Assembly (NCBI GenBank): GCA_947579605.1
Contig: OX388312.1
Location: 930,001-994,000, forward strand
DNA from: Athripsodes cinereus
Taxonomy: Eukaryota; Arthropoda; Insecta; Trichoptera; Leptoceridae
DNA: 64,000 nt
Reading direction: 5' to 3'
Below are positions 22,001 through 34,100 of this stretch, piece by piece. Both the position numbers and the translations under genes were made by a program. Every line of letters starts with the position of its first letter. Position 1 is the first letter of the stretch. A model generated the notes under the pieces. The model searched no databases and was not told the DNA's origin. It worked only from the letters and a program-made list of their open reading frames with translations.

Positions 22001-23371
22001 AAAAAATAAAGAAATTTCACATCTATAATTCAGCAATGAGATTAGCCACCCATCTTTGCATGTTTATTAAATAGAGAGGACAGCTTGCATGTTTATTAAA
22101 TACAGCTAGTTTGCTGTCTACCCCGTTTGTGGGATATGCCTTGATTGTATAGTGTAGTTTTGTACTTAACTGTATTTGCATGTAATTGGAGAAACTTTAA
22201 ATTGGAATGATTTGCTTCTATCAGGAATCAAGAATTACACCCGTATAATATTTAATTTGAGTTTTTAATTTTTTAGATTTCTCCGTATTGGTACACAACA
22301 AAAAGCAATAGAACTTTTAAAAATTGTCAGAGCTGATGTAAATAAAAAAAATCCATTAATGATATTTTCTAACAAAACAAAAACATGTGACTGGATTTCA
22401 CTGCTCCTCAATGGATTTGGTGTGCGGTGTGTTAGTCTCAATGGTGATCTCCCCATCCCAATGAGAAATGGAGCGTATGCGAAATATGATAGTGGTGAAG
22501 TGGATGTTATTTCATGTACAGACATGCTGTCTAGAGGGATGGACACAATTAGGGTGAGGAACTCATATAGCTGTATGTAATATACCCTAAATTCATTTAC
22601 CTACTTTGATACTGTGACGGAGGCAATCAAGAGAGTAATTTATTGTACTACCCATCATTTCACACATGTAAAACACTAGATTATTCTACTGTATTCCTTA
22701 TATGGTAGATGGTAGGTATATGTGAAATAGTAGGTAACACACTAAATTACTCCATTTCACATGTGAAACGGCAGATATCACTTCAAATTAATTTATTTTA
22801 CAAACAAAATATCAGGTAATACTCTAAAATAGCCTGTATTTCACTTGTGAAATATTATTATTTATAAGATTACGGCATTCCGTCCCTTGTGGAACGATTT
22901 GTGCCAAGTTCAATATTTTTATACTTGTGAAATAGCAGGTAAAAAAATAAATTATGGATTTTTTATTAAAAGAATGTGAATTTATATAAATTATCTGATA
23001 AAAATAAAAAACATTATTAACTTGGCTAAAGTGATTGTTGAGTCATGTTTATTTTTGAACATAATGTATTTATACTCCATTTGTTTTTGTTTCAGACAAA
23101 ACACGTGTTGAATTATGATTTTCCACTTACCACATTTGACTATATTCACAGAATTGGAAGAACAGGAAGAATAGGCAGCTCACACGGATGTCATGTGACA
23201 AATTTTATTTGTAGAATGCCTGAAATATTGCTAGCGCAAAAAATAGAAATGTCTGTTCGTAAATTAGTCGACTTACCCTCAGCTGATGGCAACACAAGAA
23301 AAATATTGGGAGATAGAAATGAACGGAGTATTGAGAGAGCAAGGGAGGAACTCATGGCTCTTACTGGTTAA
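18533..23371 (+). CDS. DDX28: DEAD-box RNA helicase, DDX28-like (mitochondrial), five exons
   Basis: Five exons (18533-19052, 20545-20816, 21080-21243, 22277-22553, 23096-23371) with GT-AG borders and matching phases join into 502 codons plus stop. All core DEAD-box motifs are visible: Q motif glutamine near residue 112, motif I AETGCGKT (129-136), PSRDL (169-173), GG (197-198), ATPG (217-220), DEAD (242-245), SAT (281-283), CTDMLSRGMD (399-408) and HRIGRTGR (429-436). These bind and hydrolyse ATP and clamp RNA. The length and the basic N-terminal extension of about 85 residues before the helicase core fit DDX28, which acts in mitochondrial large-subunit ribosome assembly. The match to that subfamily is by overall resemblance, while DEAD-box membership is certain. 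A polyadenylation signal lies 55 bases after the stop. Confidence 0.9.
19290..19998. mobile_element. MITE with ~125-bp inverted ends, in DDX28-like intron 1
   Basis: The left arm (GGGTTATTCCGTGTCAAATC onward to about 19414) is a diverged reverse complement of 19855-19998 (ending GACACGGAATTACCC). Both arms contain 'AATACCAAATTTCAGTTAT' and 'GATGTCTCAGATT'. ATAA flanks both sides (19286-19289, 19999-20002), a probable 4-bp target duplication. A second foldback sits inside it. Confidence 0.75.
19415..19588. repeat. Foldback with 51-bp tandem repeat nested in the MITE
   Basis: Two direct copies (from 19433 and 19484, period 51) of 'AGGAGATACAGGGCTTCC' plus 'AAATGCATGCATCGTGAAAT' are followed by an inverted third copy ending 'GATCCCAT' at 19588. 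That end pairs with ATGGGATC at 19415. The GCATGCATCGTGAAAT block appears three times. Confidence 0.8.
20440..20515 (-). repeat. Dispersed repeat fragment
   Basis: The reverse complement contains 'AACAATGGACAGTGATCTCT' and 'GGAGGAAGTACCTAGGC'. A related plus-strand copy is at about 36878-36960 ('ATCTCTGGAGGAAGTACTTA'). It may be an old LINE 3' end. Confidence 0.5.
20545..20816 (+). CDS. DDX28: DDX28-like exon 2
   Basis: Acceptor TTTTTTTTGCAG|TG. It starts by completing a valine codon (VSQLYDVAKPF) and contains GG, ATPG and DEAD. It ends AAG|GTTAGG in phase 0. Confidence 0.9.
21080..21243 (+). CDS. DDX28: DDX28-like exon 3
   Basis: Acceptor TTGATTTCAG|TTC. It encodes 'FRRDVNDVSKAQLTLVSATV' with motif III (SAT). 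It ends AG|GTTTGT in phase 2. Confidence 0.9.
21300..21475 (-). mobile_element. CR1/L2-like LINE C-terminal fragment in DDX28-like intron 3
   Basis: The minus strand reads 'FYERAFGVVVPVMWNRLP' and 'NLTITSFRSKWKTELF' before a stop. This is the typical last block of CR1/L2-type ORF2 ('RAF.V..P.lWN.LP..iR...s...FK..l'). Confidence 0.65.
21513..21650 (-). repeat. SINE-3 copy, minus strand, diverged
   Basis: 'GTGGCATATCTCATAAGTGG' and 'CATCCCTGAATTGAAGAT' correspond to the SINE-3 body in reverse complement. Confidence 0.55.
21698..21770 (+). mobile_element. LINE-A extreme 3' end
   Basis: 'GAATGGAGAAGAAAATCTAA' and 'ACTCGTTGCAGACTCAATCC' up to 'GTAACTCACTATATATA' match the last ~70 bases of LINE-A at 17.3 and 57.7 kb. 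Confidence 0.7.
21937..22160 (+). repeat. SINE-3, long copy
   Basis: It includes the 5' part seen otherwise only at 34.2 kb ('GGAAAGAATTGGTCTCC', 'GAGTGTCCTGAAAAGGCAG') and runs to 'GTGGGATATGCCTTGATTGT'. Unit length is about 220 bp. Confidence 0.7.
22277..22553 (+). CDS. DDX28: DDX28-like exon 4
   Basis: Acceptor AATTTTTTAG|A. It encodes the start of the second RecA domain, 'PLMIFSNKTKTCDW' (motif IV) and 'SCTDMLSRGMDTIR' (motif V). It ends AGG|GTGAGG in phase 0. Confidence 0.9.
22610..22940. repeat. Repeated ATTTCACATGTGAAAT-type palindromes in intron 4
   Basis: Near-palindromic words 'TTTCACATGTGAAA' (about 22764), 'TTTCACTTGTGAAATA' (about 22840) and 'ACTTGTGAAATAGCAGGTAA' recur with 'AGTAGGTAACACACTA'. 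It looks like a small, degraded repeat cluster. Confidence 0.45.
23096..23371 (+). CDS. DDX28: DDX28-like exon 5
   Basis: Acceptor TTTTGTTTCAG|ACA. It encodes 'TKHVLNYDFPLTTFDYIHRI' and 'GRTGRIGS' (motif VI, arginine fingers), then a ~65-residue tail with stop TAA. Confidence 0.9.
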   Translation, partial: TKHVLNYDFPLTTFDYIHRIGRTGRIGSSHGCHVTNFICRMPEILLAQKIEMSVRKLVDLPSADGNTRKILGDRNERSIERAREELMALTG

Positions 23372-23425
23372 CAGAATGTTAAGTTAAATTATAGGTACAT
23401 ATTATTAAACTTTATATATTTAGTA

Positions 23426-23431
23426 AATAAA
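23426..23431 (+). terminator. Polyadenylation signal AATAAA of DDX28-like gene
   Basis: AATAAA 55 bases after the stop codon, in AT-rich sequence. Confidence 0.6.
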
Positions 23432-23607
23432 TATATTAAAATCTCTTTTTATATATGTACATTTCTGCTTAGTCACCCACACTCATTGATAAGTTAATAA
23501 TTTGTTGTGTAGGTTATGATGTAAATATTTAAAGAATTAATATTAACTATTGATTATGAAAATAGTTCATCATTTGCTATTATTGATTGTTGAGATAAGA
23601 ATACAAC

Positions 23608-23613
23608 TTTATT
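23608..23613 (-). terminator. Candidate polyadenylation signal of GABA-B-R2
   Basis: TTTATT on the plus strand (AATAAA on the minus strand), about 320 bases past the receptor stop codon. Confidence 0.35.
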
Positions 23614-23639
23614 AATAGGAATGCTTTGTGAGTTTTCAA

Positions 23640-23790
23640 GGAAGGAAGAGGTTTTTCTGCCTAAGTACTCAGCACATGCAGTTCCTCTTGGATGTATTAT
23701 GTTTGTCAATTTCTGCTGTTGAATAAATTTTTCCACTGAGGATTTTATCCACATGATCAAGCCAAGTGATTCTTAGATGTGTGCATTTTT
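23640..23790 (-). mobile_element. Old LINE-B remnant in the GABA-B-R2 3' UTR region
   Basis: The minus strand reads 'RITWLDHVDKILSGKIYS', then 'RNCMC' in another frame, clearly related to 'TTWLDHVDQILKDGRVLS' and 'RNCMN' of the copy at 28.1 kb. Decayed. Confidence 0.6.
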
Positions 23791-23932
23791 TACACTCATT
23801 CCTAATTACTAATTTGTTTTGATAAAAATTTGTAATAAACGAGGGACAAAAAAACACACTGTTAATTTTAAATTTAATGGAATGGTATTGATTCATGGGT
23901 ACATTAAACAACTCAAGTCTACTTTACTCAAC

Positions 23933-25114
23933 TTATGATAATGAAGTGTCACTGTTGTCCTTACGAATATATCTGGCATGTTGACCTTCTATCTCCACAT
24001 CCAATTGACTCAGTGGGATTCCAAAGTCACCCGTGGCCCAAACATCATTTGTATTGTTTGGTGTGAAAGCCACACTTTGTCTGGGAGAATAGTACACATT
24101 TGATGGAATGTACGAGACGGAGAGTAGACCACTACCTCGTCTACTTCCTGGAAGGGTCAGTGTAGCATCCTCCATAGACTTCCATCTGCCGCCCATGACC
24201 TGCTTTATGGATGGTCTTTTAGACTGGGATTTACTCGTCTGTGGCTGATGGCTACTCCGTCTAATATTCCCACTACTTTGATTTGACGTATTTGATGTAC
24301 TTGGTGAACTGGTTTTATTTGGGTCATCTAGTCTTGTTAAACTGCATGTTGGAACTATTTTATGAGGAAATCTCGGAGATCCTTTTGCACGATCTTTAAA
24401 TGATATTATTGGTTGAGAATTTTGATGAATAATGGACGGTCTTCTTTGATTTGGTGGCAAATTGAAGTTTACTCTTGGTTCGTGCTCCGCCGTTATTTTG
24501 TGTGGGACAATTGCTGAGAGAGATTCTTCTTCTACTGCTTTGTTTATAATTTCCTCATCATTCTCCTGTTCATCTGAGAGTATGTTAATGATAGGACCGC
24601 TATGAGCTAATGATTCTCTCCTCAAATTCACATTAGATGAGTGGACGTCCAAGGTGTTGCAAGATAACACCATGTTCTGTTTCTGTGAACCTGGTACCAG
24701 TCCTGCAATCATCCCCATATGTAGTTTTAAGGCAGCTGCTATTCCCACTCCGCTGTTACCTGTGATGGAGGCAGATGATGTCTTCCTGCTGACTGGACGG
24801 CTTCCAAATAAATTTCTTATCTTTGCCAGAATACCCATATTCTCTTCTTGTCTTTTGTTTAACAATCTTAAATTGTAAAAATCTATGCACGGTTGTTGTT
24901 TTTGTTCGTCTAGTTTTGGTTCTGAACTGAATGTGACACTGCGACGCATGGGATGCTGTGCATTCTCTGTGGATGGCCAACTGGCTCTAGGTATGACAGG
25001 TGGCAACACTGACAAAAGAAGGAGAGGAAGCCCTCCTCCTATACTGGGTGTTCTGGCATATTCATCTCTAGATGTCTTCCTTCCAGAATTCTCTTGGATT
25101 ATAGATATTTCAAC
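23933..25114 (-). CDS. GABA-B-R2: GABA-B-R2 last exon: cytoplasmic tail
   Basis: Acceptor TTATATTTTCAG|GTT. The exon has 393 codons plus stop and is Ser/Thr/Pro/Arg-rich with no membrane segment. Conserved-looking islands are 'LLSVLPPVIPRASWPS', 'MRRSVTFSSEP' (an R-R-S-V kinase-like site), 'IRNLFGSRPVSRKTSSAS' and 'AAALKLHMG'. The tail is far longer than in vertebrate subunit 1 and resembles other insect R2 tails. It ends 'YIRKDNSDTSLS'. Confidence 0.92.
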   Translation of the reverse strand, partial: VEISIIQENSGRKTSRDEYARTPSIGGGLPLLLLSVLPPVIPRASWPSTENAQHPMRRSVTFSSEPKLDEQKQQPCIDFYNLRLLNKRQEENMGILAKIRNLFGSRPVSRKTSSASITGNSGVGIAAALKLHMGMIAGLVPGSQKQNMVLSCNTLDVHSSNVNLRRESLAHSGPIINILSDEQENDEEIINKAVEEESLSAIVPHKITAEHEPRVNFNLPPNQRRPSIIHQNSQPIISFKDRAKGSPRFPHKIVPTCSLTRLDDPNKTSSPSTSNTSNQSSGNIRRSSHQPQTSKSQSKRPSIKQVMGGRWKSMEDATLTLPGSRRGSGLLSVSYIPSNVYYSPRQSVAFTPNNTNDVWATGDFGIPLSQLDVEIEGQHARYIRKDNSDTSLS

Positions 25115-28100
25115 CTGAAAATATAAAAAAAATACCTATATTACTATTCTCCATCTATATCATCACGCCGTCTCCCACTAATAGGGTAGCCAATAGACCA
25201 TTAAATCGTTCAAAGACTAACGTAATGTTAAATAATATGCTTTCCGTAAAAGGTAATAAGGTATATATTTCTATAAAAGGATAAAGCGTACCACGTGAAA
25301 GAAAAAGCTTAAGGTGGTATCTCTTTCTAACTGCGTAATTCTGACTAAAGAGATAAAGTACCATAACTCATGCCATCTCAGATAGAAAATTATTTCACAG
25401 AAGAGCGTTGTCATATATTAAATGCTTCCAACTGTCAGGGTTGCAAAATCACTCAATATTGGGTGGAACGCCTAAAGAATACCTAATAATAAAAAAAAAC
25501 TGTCAGTGTTGTTTTTGTTACTATTATGTCGTCTGACTTTCTTTTTTTCTCTTATGGCATAACCTTGAAAGATGATTTGCACAATTTGAATTTCAACTGT
25601 CATAACAATCGAACGTGTGTTATAGTTTGCCCTCCAAGCATAAAAGCAAATACATAGACAAGACCACGTGACCTTTAATTGTTTATAGGCTAACTACATG
25701 TAATAAACTTGGCTTGTGTGGATAATAAAATTTATGATTGTCTGAAGCCCTTCAATATTTGAATATTCAATATGTAATTATAAGGAAAATATTTATATTA
25801 AAAAACTAAGACATTCAGGATGAGTGGCATACTCACTGCTGAATTGAAGGTGTTAAATACGTCTTATTTGCGATATTAGGAGGTGTTATGATTCTTGAAT
25901 GGGCCCTTGCGGTGGTTTTTCCACAAAACGGTGCATCATAAATAAGTTGTCTAGTTAATAATTTATAAATTATTGCTTTTCACAGGACACTCACTTGCAG
26001 CGGAAGAGAGTGGGAAGCCTAGTCTCTGCCGGAGACTCCATGGAATTACATAATAAGTAGATAAATGTATTATATTACCTTCCTATGAGCTAATGACGTG
26101 CTGGAAGATGTTGTGGAGTTTGGATTGGACTCAATTAGCAATCTTTCCAGTCTGTTGATCTCCTTGTCTAGTGCAGCCATCTCCCTCCTGTACACCTTAT
26201 TCTGTATCTCTACGCGGTACTGCAATTCTCTTTTGTCGTCTGTTACAAATCTTCTTGTCTTACATTCCAACTTCAGACCCATGCTCTGTATTATAGGATC
26301 CATATTGTTTTCTGAAATATTTCAAATTTCATTCTCAATAAACTTTGCCTCATATCTTTTCAAGTGAAATTTTTTTAAAATCTATGTACCTACTATAATT
26401 TATTTACAAATATAAATGCCACAAGCCCCTTTATATGTTATGGTATATTATATAGGTACATATATAATGAACAACTATTCTATTCTTATCAAGGCCATCC
26501 ACTGGGCATGGCAGAGGCCTATCAGAACTAGTTCATCATCTTTGCCTATGTTTTCTCTTAAAGTTTTTGCGTGAAAAAGTGTAATATATACTGCCTATCT
26601 AAAAATTATGCATTGCCAACACTGAAAGTACTTAAGTACTACGGTCAAAAAGACTGGGTTTATCTGTTATTAATTTTAAGTATGTGTTACCTTTCTTGAT
26701 TATATCCAGGAGTTTTGGTATGAAGAGCAAACATAGTGTTGCCGTTGTTGAAATCAGTATAAGTGTTGTAATCGTCACATAAGCCAGTGTTGCCCTCTCA
26801 GATATAATGTTTGCAAGCACCACAACTATTCCACTAGTGATGACAACACTGTAGACACTGATTCCAATGTACTGGGAGTCATTCAAAGCGGAGATCTTGA
26901 CATGTCTCGTTTCCCAAGCCATGTATACTCCAACTATGAGTAGCAAACCTTTGTATGCGTACAGAGCACCTAGCCACTCGTTTGTATGCTGAGACTTGCA
27001 AACTTCCACCTGGAAATTACAAAATACTTAATAAGCACTTGATAAATATAAACAGTTGTGTCTATAAACATTCGAAAAAATTACTTGTTCTTTGATTCGG
27101 AAAGCTGAGTGTCCTGTAAAAGGCAGGCCTTTGTGATACCTATTTAGCTCAAAGAACAGTGCCTTTAAGTTCATTGTTTATCTTATGAGTAAGCGAAACC
27201 TTTCACCTTCAATTTAGACAATTTTTTATCAAATATATATTTATTACATATCTAAAATAAATTACAATGTTTCATCTGAAAGATAAATAGAATATTTAAA
27301 TATTTATGTAGTGGTTAGAAATGGCAAGTGGACAAAACCATTTTTTTTTCTTTTTAAGTACGCAGTCATATTCTTTGTGTTGAGTTAGTCTATAAAAGTA
27401 CATATCGCGTCGCTGGTTCTATGAAACCTCTTAAGTGCTCCAAACCAAATTTTACAGGGGACGCAAAAAAACTGTTTTAAAGTTCACAGATCAACGAATG
27501 TAATCAAAATTATTATCAAATTCATGTAAAAATTTAGATGTTTTACATGAAATTGATAATAATTTTGATTACATTTGTTGATCTGAACCAACGACGATAT
27601 TCTAAAATAGTCAAGTTTATGAAGTTTGTATGAAAAACACCGGAGAAAATCAATATTGGTATGTACATATATCACTCAAAACCTAATTAGTTTTGGGTTC
27701 CACTGACATTTTACTCCAATTGGGTTTGTAACGCGGGTAACAATTGGGTTTGTAACATGGGTAGAGTACAATGGAAAGAAAGGTGCGTGACTTCGCTGTA
27801 AACCAATCCAGAGAATTGAAACCAGAGAGAAAGAGCTTGTTAGTCAGTTACCTGTGGTTGATAAACGACACCTCTGTCCACAGTACTGATTTCTATGGTA
27901 AGGTTCCTCAAATGCCTTTCCATAGGATCGAGGGCCACCCACAGTGTCACAATGAGCCCGTCTATCAGCAGCAGAGCACAGATCAAGGATATCAGTTGCG
28001 TGTCTTGTAGTAGTTTATTCTTGCAAAATCCACTGCGATTTCTATTATAACAAATAAAAACAATATTATAATTTTTAATTTATTATTGTCCTCTGATATT

Positions 28101-31100
28101 TCTTTCAGATAAGTATACTTATCTGAAAGAAAGGGTGTGAGGAAACGCGGGCGTCCGAGAACCACGTGGCTTGATCACGTGGATCAAATTCTCAAGGACG
28201 GCCGCGTGTTGAGTAAGAGGAACCGACGTGCGTGTATGAGGAACTGTATGAATGTGGAGGAAGCGAAGGAAGTGTGTAAAGATAGATCTGTTTGGCGTTC
28301 CGTTCTCTCTGCCTACCCCACTTGGGACACGGCGTGAGGGTATAGTATAGTGATATTTCTTTCGAGAGAACAAGGTGGAAATAAACCTCCAATCAAATTA
28401 TTGCTTTCCACAACATCCTTAAACGGTTGGAAAAATGGCTCTTATTAAGACAGCATTAATGTACCCAAAAATAGTCGGAATATTGACAAAATCAATATGA
28501 AAGTATGTAAATTGATATCAAGGTTAGGTGTTAAAAATTGTCATACAAAATTAACAGATCGAGAACTTCTCGAATTTTTATAGGAACCCTAAAAATATTG
28601 GATAGGTCCTTAAAATATAATAACAATCAATTTGAAACTTACCCTACAAATATTCTGTGTACTCTGTAAGTCTTTGCAAACATTGAACCAAATGCCAGAG
28701 AGAACCCAGCTGATAACAAATACACTCTGGCCTGAAAATAAGGAAAAATTATATATTTATGTTAGAGGGAAAAACATATTTAAGGTTATTTTTAAAATGA
28801 AACACGATATATAGTTATTCCACTATTAACTTAATTTATTTTTGCGAGTCGGCTTTCAAGAACTTCCGCTCTCATCGTCAGGCAAAAGTAAAGATCTCTT
28901 GAAAGCCGGCTTGCAAAAATAAATAAAGTCAATAGTGAAATAACTATATATTGTGTTTCATTTTAAAAATTATTAATATGAACTTCCACCAAGAACCGTC
29001 GGTCGATAAATTAAACTTTATATAATTTAAGGTAGCTTGACAGAAGCACTCTTTTGAGAACACAGAGCTCAGAAAGCGACTGAGGTGTCAAAGTATTATT
29101 TATTCAAAGTCTTGTACGCCAAAAGGCACAATTTGTATTGGACCCTTTCACCTACTCTAAGCCAGTGCAACTTTTCCAGCGAAGGTGTGATGTGACAACC
29201 CTTAGCCTCGCGGAAAATAAGCCTTGCAGCCCCATTGAATACAATTTATAGGCGATTTAGTTGGATCTGCGGCATTCCTACGTATAGCATGTTACAGTAG
29301 TTTGGTTTAGTGACTACAAAAGCAGATATTGGACAAGATTGATATTATTCGACACTGTCCGAAGGCATTGGCAGTTCAGATGTAATGTAAAGTTTACTTA
29401 CAGTACAGACTGCAGAGAAGTGTGCTGGATGAGGAAGAGTGGCATGGTCCAATCCCAGTAGTGCCACAGCGCTGTATACCAGTACACAACCCACAATTGT
29501 CATGTTGTTCAAACGAGGAGATGACAATTTTATAGACCTGGAAAAATATTATACTTATTTACCTATATAATATTAATTAAATTACTCGTGTGATTCTTTA
29601 CTTCACATTGATTACAAGATATAACATTTAAGATACATAATAAAGGGTATAAATTTTTACAATTCAGTAGAGGCTGTACTTATCAGTATATTCTTCTTCT
29701 TCTTTTTTCTTCGTCATTCTTTCATTACCCATTCTACTCTTTCTAAACAAAACTCTAGGTGAAGCCTCCATCAGAAGTTGACACTATTAAAATGTGTCCA
29801 ATCTTTAGCATCTATCCATTCAAATCTGAAGTATTTTTTTTTCAACATCTTATTTTTTTTACAGTAGGTATACAATGATATCACAACAACAAAACAATAT
29901 TAGACACAGTAAGATAATATAAGATGAACTAACTTCATTTTCCTAAAATGTAGATTAATGATGAGGAATGCGATAGCTAGCACAACTCCGATGATGGAGA
30001 GTGTGGTGACAGCGAGAAAGGCTCCAGGGGCGATGGTCTCTATGCGCTGTTTGAATACTCTTTTGGCTACGGGAATCTGGCCCCCAGCCCACAGGAGGTC
30101 GCGACACATTGGACAGGAAAAGTCTAAATGCCATGGATCTGGGGAGAACAGAGCTACAGGGTGAGCCTCTCCATCTGTAAAATAAATAAATACATTCTTA
30201 AGGCTAGGTTAACAAATAAATAATCAATGTGGGATTGGTAGACGTATCATAGGTAAAGTGCACTTAAACCAGCCTATGCCGATTCGTACGCATCGGAACA
30301 CTTTTTCTGTTTCCTGCTTCAAAGAGTTATGCGGATGAGGTGCCTGTTCAGTAATACTCTTAAATATATAATTGCTCTCTTTTGGCATTAAACCATGGTC
30401 TTGACTGACATTTCGTCATTTTTCTTTGAACACGATCTTTTTTTGTCACTTGTGGCATAGCATCCTACAAGGATGATTTGTACCAAAAACAGTCTCTAAG
30501 TGTTACTAAGCACGATCTTAGAATGTCTTTCTCAAATACAAAAAAAAATAGCTACCTACATCACGTAAGAAGAAAATATTATGAAATTCTTTGCATTCAA
30601 TATACAATAAATGAATAAACAATTAAAAAAATATATCAAAATGCTGAAATTATATATGAAATAAATAAATAAAAAGTCTAATTTAATATTTATACTAGAT
30701 AGCTTAAACATTCATCATAATTATTTCGAATTGTGCCATTGCTTGTTGGAGCATTATTAGGTTATTATAGTACTTATTAGGTACATTATATTTTTTAATG
30801 TTTTCTATGTTAATTATCGCGTTCTGAGGACTAAAAAGTAAAGCGATATCCTAAAAAAGGTAAAAAGTATAGTGATATCCTAAAAAAGCTTTCGAACCAC
30901 TGACAATACTTAAACTGAACAAGTAATAGTTGTTGAAAGAAAAAACTAATAAAAATCTTCTATATTCGACTTCAGTTGAGAGAAAAGAGAAATACACTGC
31001 CTAAAAGTTAGAAATACCTTGATCGTGATTTTTTTACCAGTTTTTCTTTTTTATCACTTATTTAATATTCTCAAACTTTACGGGGATATTATTAACAGGT

Positions 31101-34100
31101 TATCTACCTTACCTAATCTATTATTCGTAAAAGTTGAAGATCACTATTTTATAAGTCAAAGTTATTTTTCATCACTTTTCGCCTTTTGACGCTCTTCTTT
31201 GTAACTTTGTCAGTACAATGAGAAATACTTTGAAATATTTTTAGAGATTGGTTGGCGAAGCATTTGGATGTACTGAAAATTAAAATTATTCTTTTTTATA
31301 GGCAGATAGAGATGCTAAAAGACGAGGCATTCATAGGCTACCCAAAGAAGAATGCTGTTATAAGTGTGATAAAGTTGACAAAAAAATATGGATTCATCCG
31401 TATCATCCAAATTCATCCATAATAAAATTATCCTCATAAGAATTTTATGCACTATAAACCGACAAACTCCTTTTTCATGACACAAGCTTTTAGCTTACTG
31501 TGAAAGGTGTATAAGGTTGTATTTAGGTTTATACCAAATCTTTTTGAAAAAGAAAATAGGAAAAAATTAGTTCACTGTGCCTGCCGAGGGCTCTTTATAA
31601 TTTTGAAATATAATTTACGTCATTTCATCTGCTTTTACTTCGGGTAAGAACTTAATTTAAGAGTGAGATACCTACAGTGGCAAAGAAAAAATGGCGATGG
31701 TTTATTGAAAAAAATAATTCAAAAAGTTTTTTAATGCCATATTCAAATGTATGTACGTACATATTTAGAAACAAATAATGACTATGCGCTGATTTGTGTT
31801 TTTTTTTTGTCATTTTCCTTTTGATTTACCTACATTTGCTGTGTGTTGTGCATACATTGACCGTATTCGTTATGATTACAGAGACACTGAACATAAACAC
31901 TACACCTAGAAGAAATTGTTTGTTGAATTAACGCGAAGGCATATGAAAATTGCAACTAGTTTTAAGAGTTTTGATTTAGTCTTAAGATATTTTGCATTAT
32001 CATAAGCAAACAACTAGTACGTAGAAAATGCGTAACTGTTAGTTATTTTAAAAAACCGTTTAGTTGGAGGACATTAACGATTGTATTTAATTTTGGGAGA
32101 GTTTTGTGGAAGTGAGCTCTTAAAGTGAACCTTGAGCCGTTCCTTATGAAGAATTTACACGAAAAGTATGGATGAAATAGTAACTGAGATTATCCTGTAA
32201 AACCCATGGGTGAGGGAGGGTTTAATTTAAACCTTAATGTTTCGTTTTGTTTTTTTATGATTTGCCTTAAAAAAAAAAAATCTGAGCTTATTTTACGTTT
32301 CAGTACTGACTTATTAAGTACTAGGTACATTTATCTACTTACTACTTACAAGCAATGCTTTTACAAAATGTTTAAAAAGGAAAAAAAAATATTAAAAATG
32401 AAAGAATACGTAAATTTTTCTCAGAAAATTAACGTCAGAAAAATAAAACTACCTGATGGAAACCCTTTCAGAAGAACTGCTGTAGTATTTAGTGAAGTAT
32501 TTATGAAGTTTTCTTAAGAAGGAGTATTATATTTTTTTTGCTATCATAACTGCCGATGCTTTTATGTAAAGGAATCTTAAATGTGCTTTGATATTGTGAG
32601 TTCTTGAAGCTTTTGTGTTATCCTACCTAAGGTTATATAGATAGACTTAAAACTACATAATATGTACATCCATTATGATAATTTCGGAATTAAAGTAAGA
32701 CATTATAGTACATTACCTACATGACGCGTTAGTACCCATAATACAAGATTCATTTTAGCTTGGGACTAGCTCGATCTGTGTGAATTGTCTATGTATGTTA
32801 TGTTATGTACATCTATATACCATCACAACATCTCACGCTAGTGGAAAAGCTAATAAACTAACAATGTGTGTAATAAATGTGCATGTCATCCTCTCCGTGC
32901 CAATAAAAGGCGAGGATAACGTGTGTGTGTTTATTGTAGGTATGCGGTTGATCTATATCATCATGGCGTCTTACACAATAATAACACATAATATGGAAAG
33001 TCAGTAGATTAAATGAATGGAATAGGTAAATATTCAGACAACCCTTTCCGTGTCAATAAAAAATAAGAGATTGAGGAAGGGTGGCACAACTCATTGCCGA
33101 ACTGAAGATGACAAACGTCTTATTTACGATATTTTACGCTTTTTTGTCTTTTACATGACACTCGAAAACAATCAGAAAAGAGGGAATTTTTATAATCGGA
33201 CTTCAGCGGGATACTTATAATATAAGACTTAGGTTAGAAATTGACATCACTTGAAAAGCGAATGCTTTAAATTTTTTTGAAATTTATCTACCTACTTACC
33301 CTGTACTTGATAAAACGCTGAAGTCCCGACACGGTCAGCTCCGCTAAATGATACTGGTCCCTGAAATGAAAAATAGTAAAAAAATACGTCAAAAACAATC
33401 ATGAACCATTGCCATAAACTTTATAAGTAACATGGTGAATCTTTAATATAAAATATTTGAAAAAAGTCTGTTTTTTTTTAATTTTTATTATTATTTTTTA
33501 AAAAGATGTATCTGGGTACCAAATAAACCTTATAAAACTTTCACAGTAAGCTAAAAGCTTGTGTCGTGAAAGGGGAGTTTGCCGGTACCTGGGATCGAAT
33601 CGCGAACCTCATGTGCATGAGGCCTAGACTCTACCTCCAGGCTACCGACGAACTTTAGTTAAATAAATATTATTTGTAATTCTATTTATTATTCTAAAAA
33701 TATTACCCTGCACTGAGACCATAACAGCTTTTGGCCAAGGCGATCGGAAAATCAAGTATCGGATGTTAAATTACATAATTAAACTTTAATACTAATAATA
33801 ATATATTCCAGATCTCAGAGTGTGTACAGTGGGTAGGTATAAGTAATAAGCAATAGGAAGGTATAATATTTATATACACACACACAACCACACAAACAGA
33901 CATACAGATATGATAACATAACACAACTTCGTAGGATTCGTGATAATTTATTCAGGAACCAAATTATAATTATATCGACTTACCTATATACATACATAGT
34001 TACTAAAGACCAGATATTACAATGTGTTCAACTGTTCCTTATTATGCTAACCCCACTTTAACTCGATGAATTTATTTTGTATCCCAGTAAATTTCAACCA

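Noticed and set aside
27771..28010. Plus-strand frame over the TM4 exon
   Set aside because: Antisense shadow of the GABA-B-R2 exon, whose splice sites and protein match are clear.
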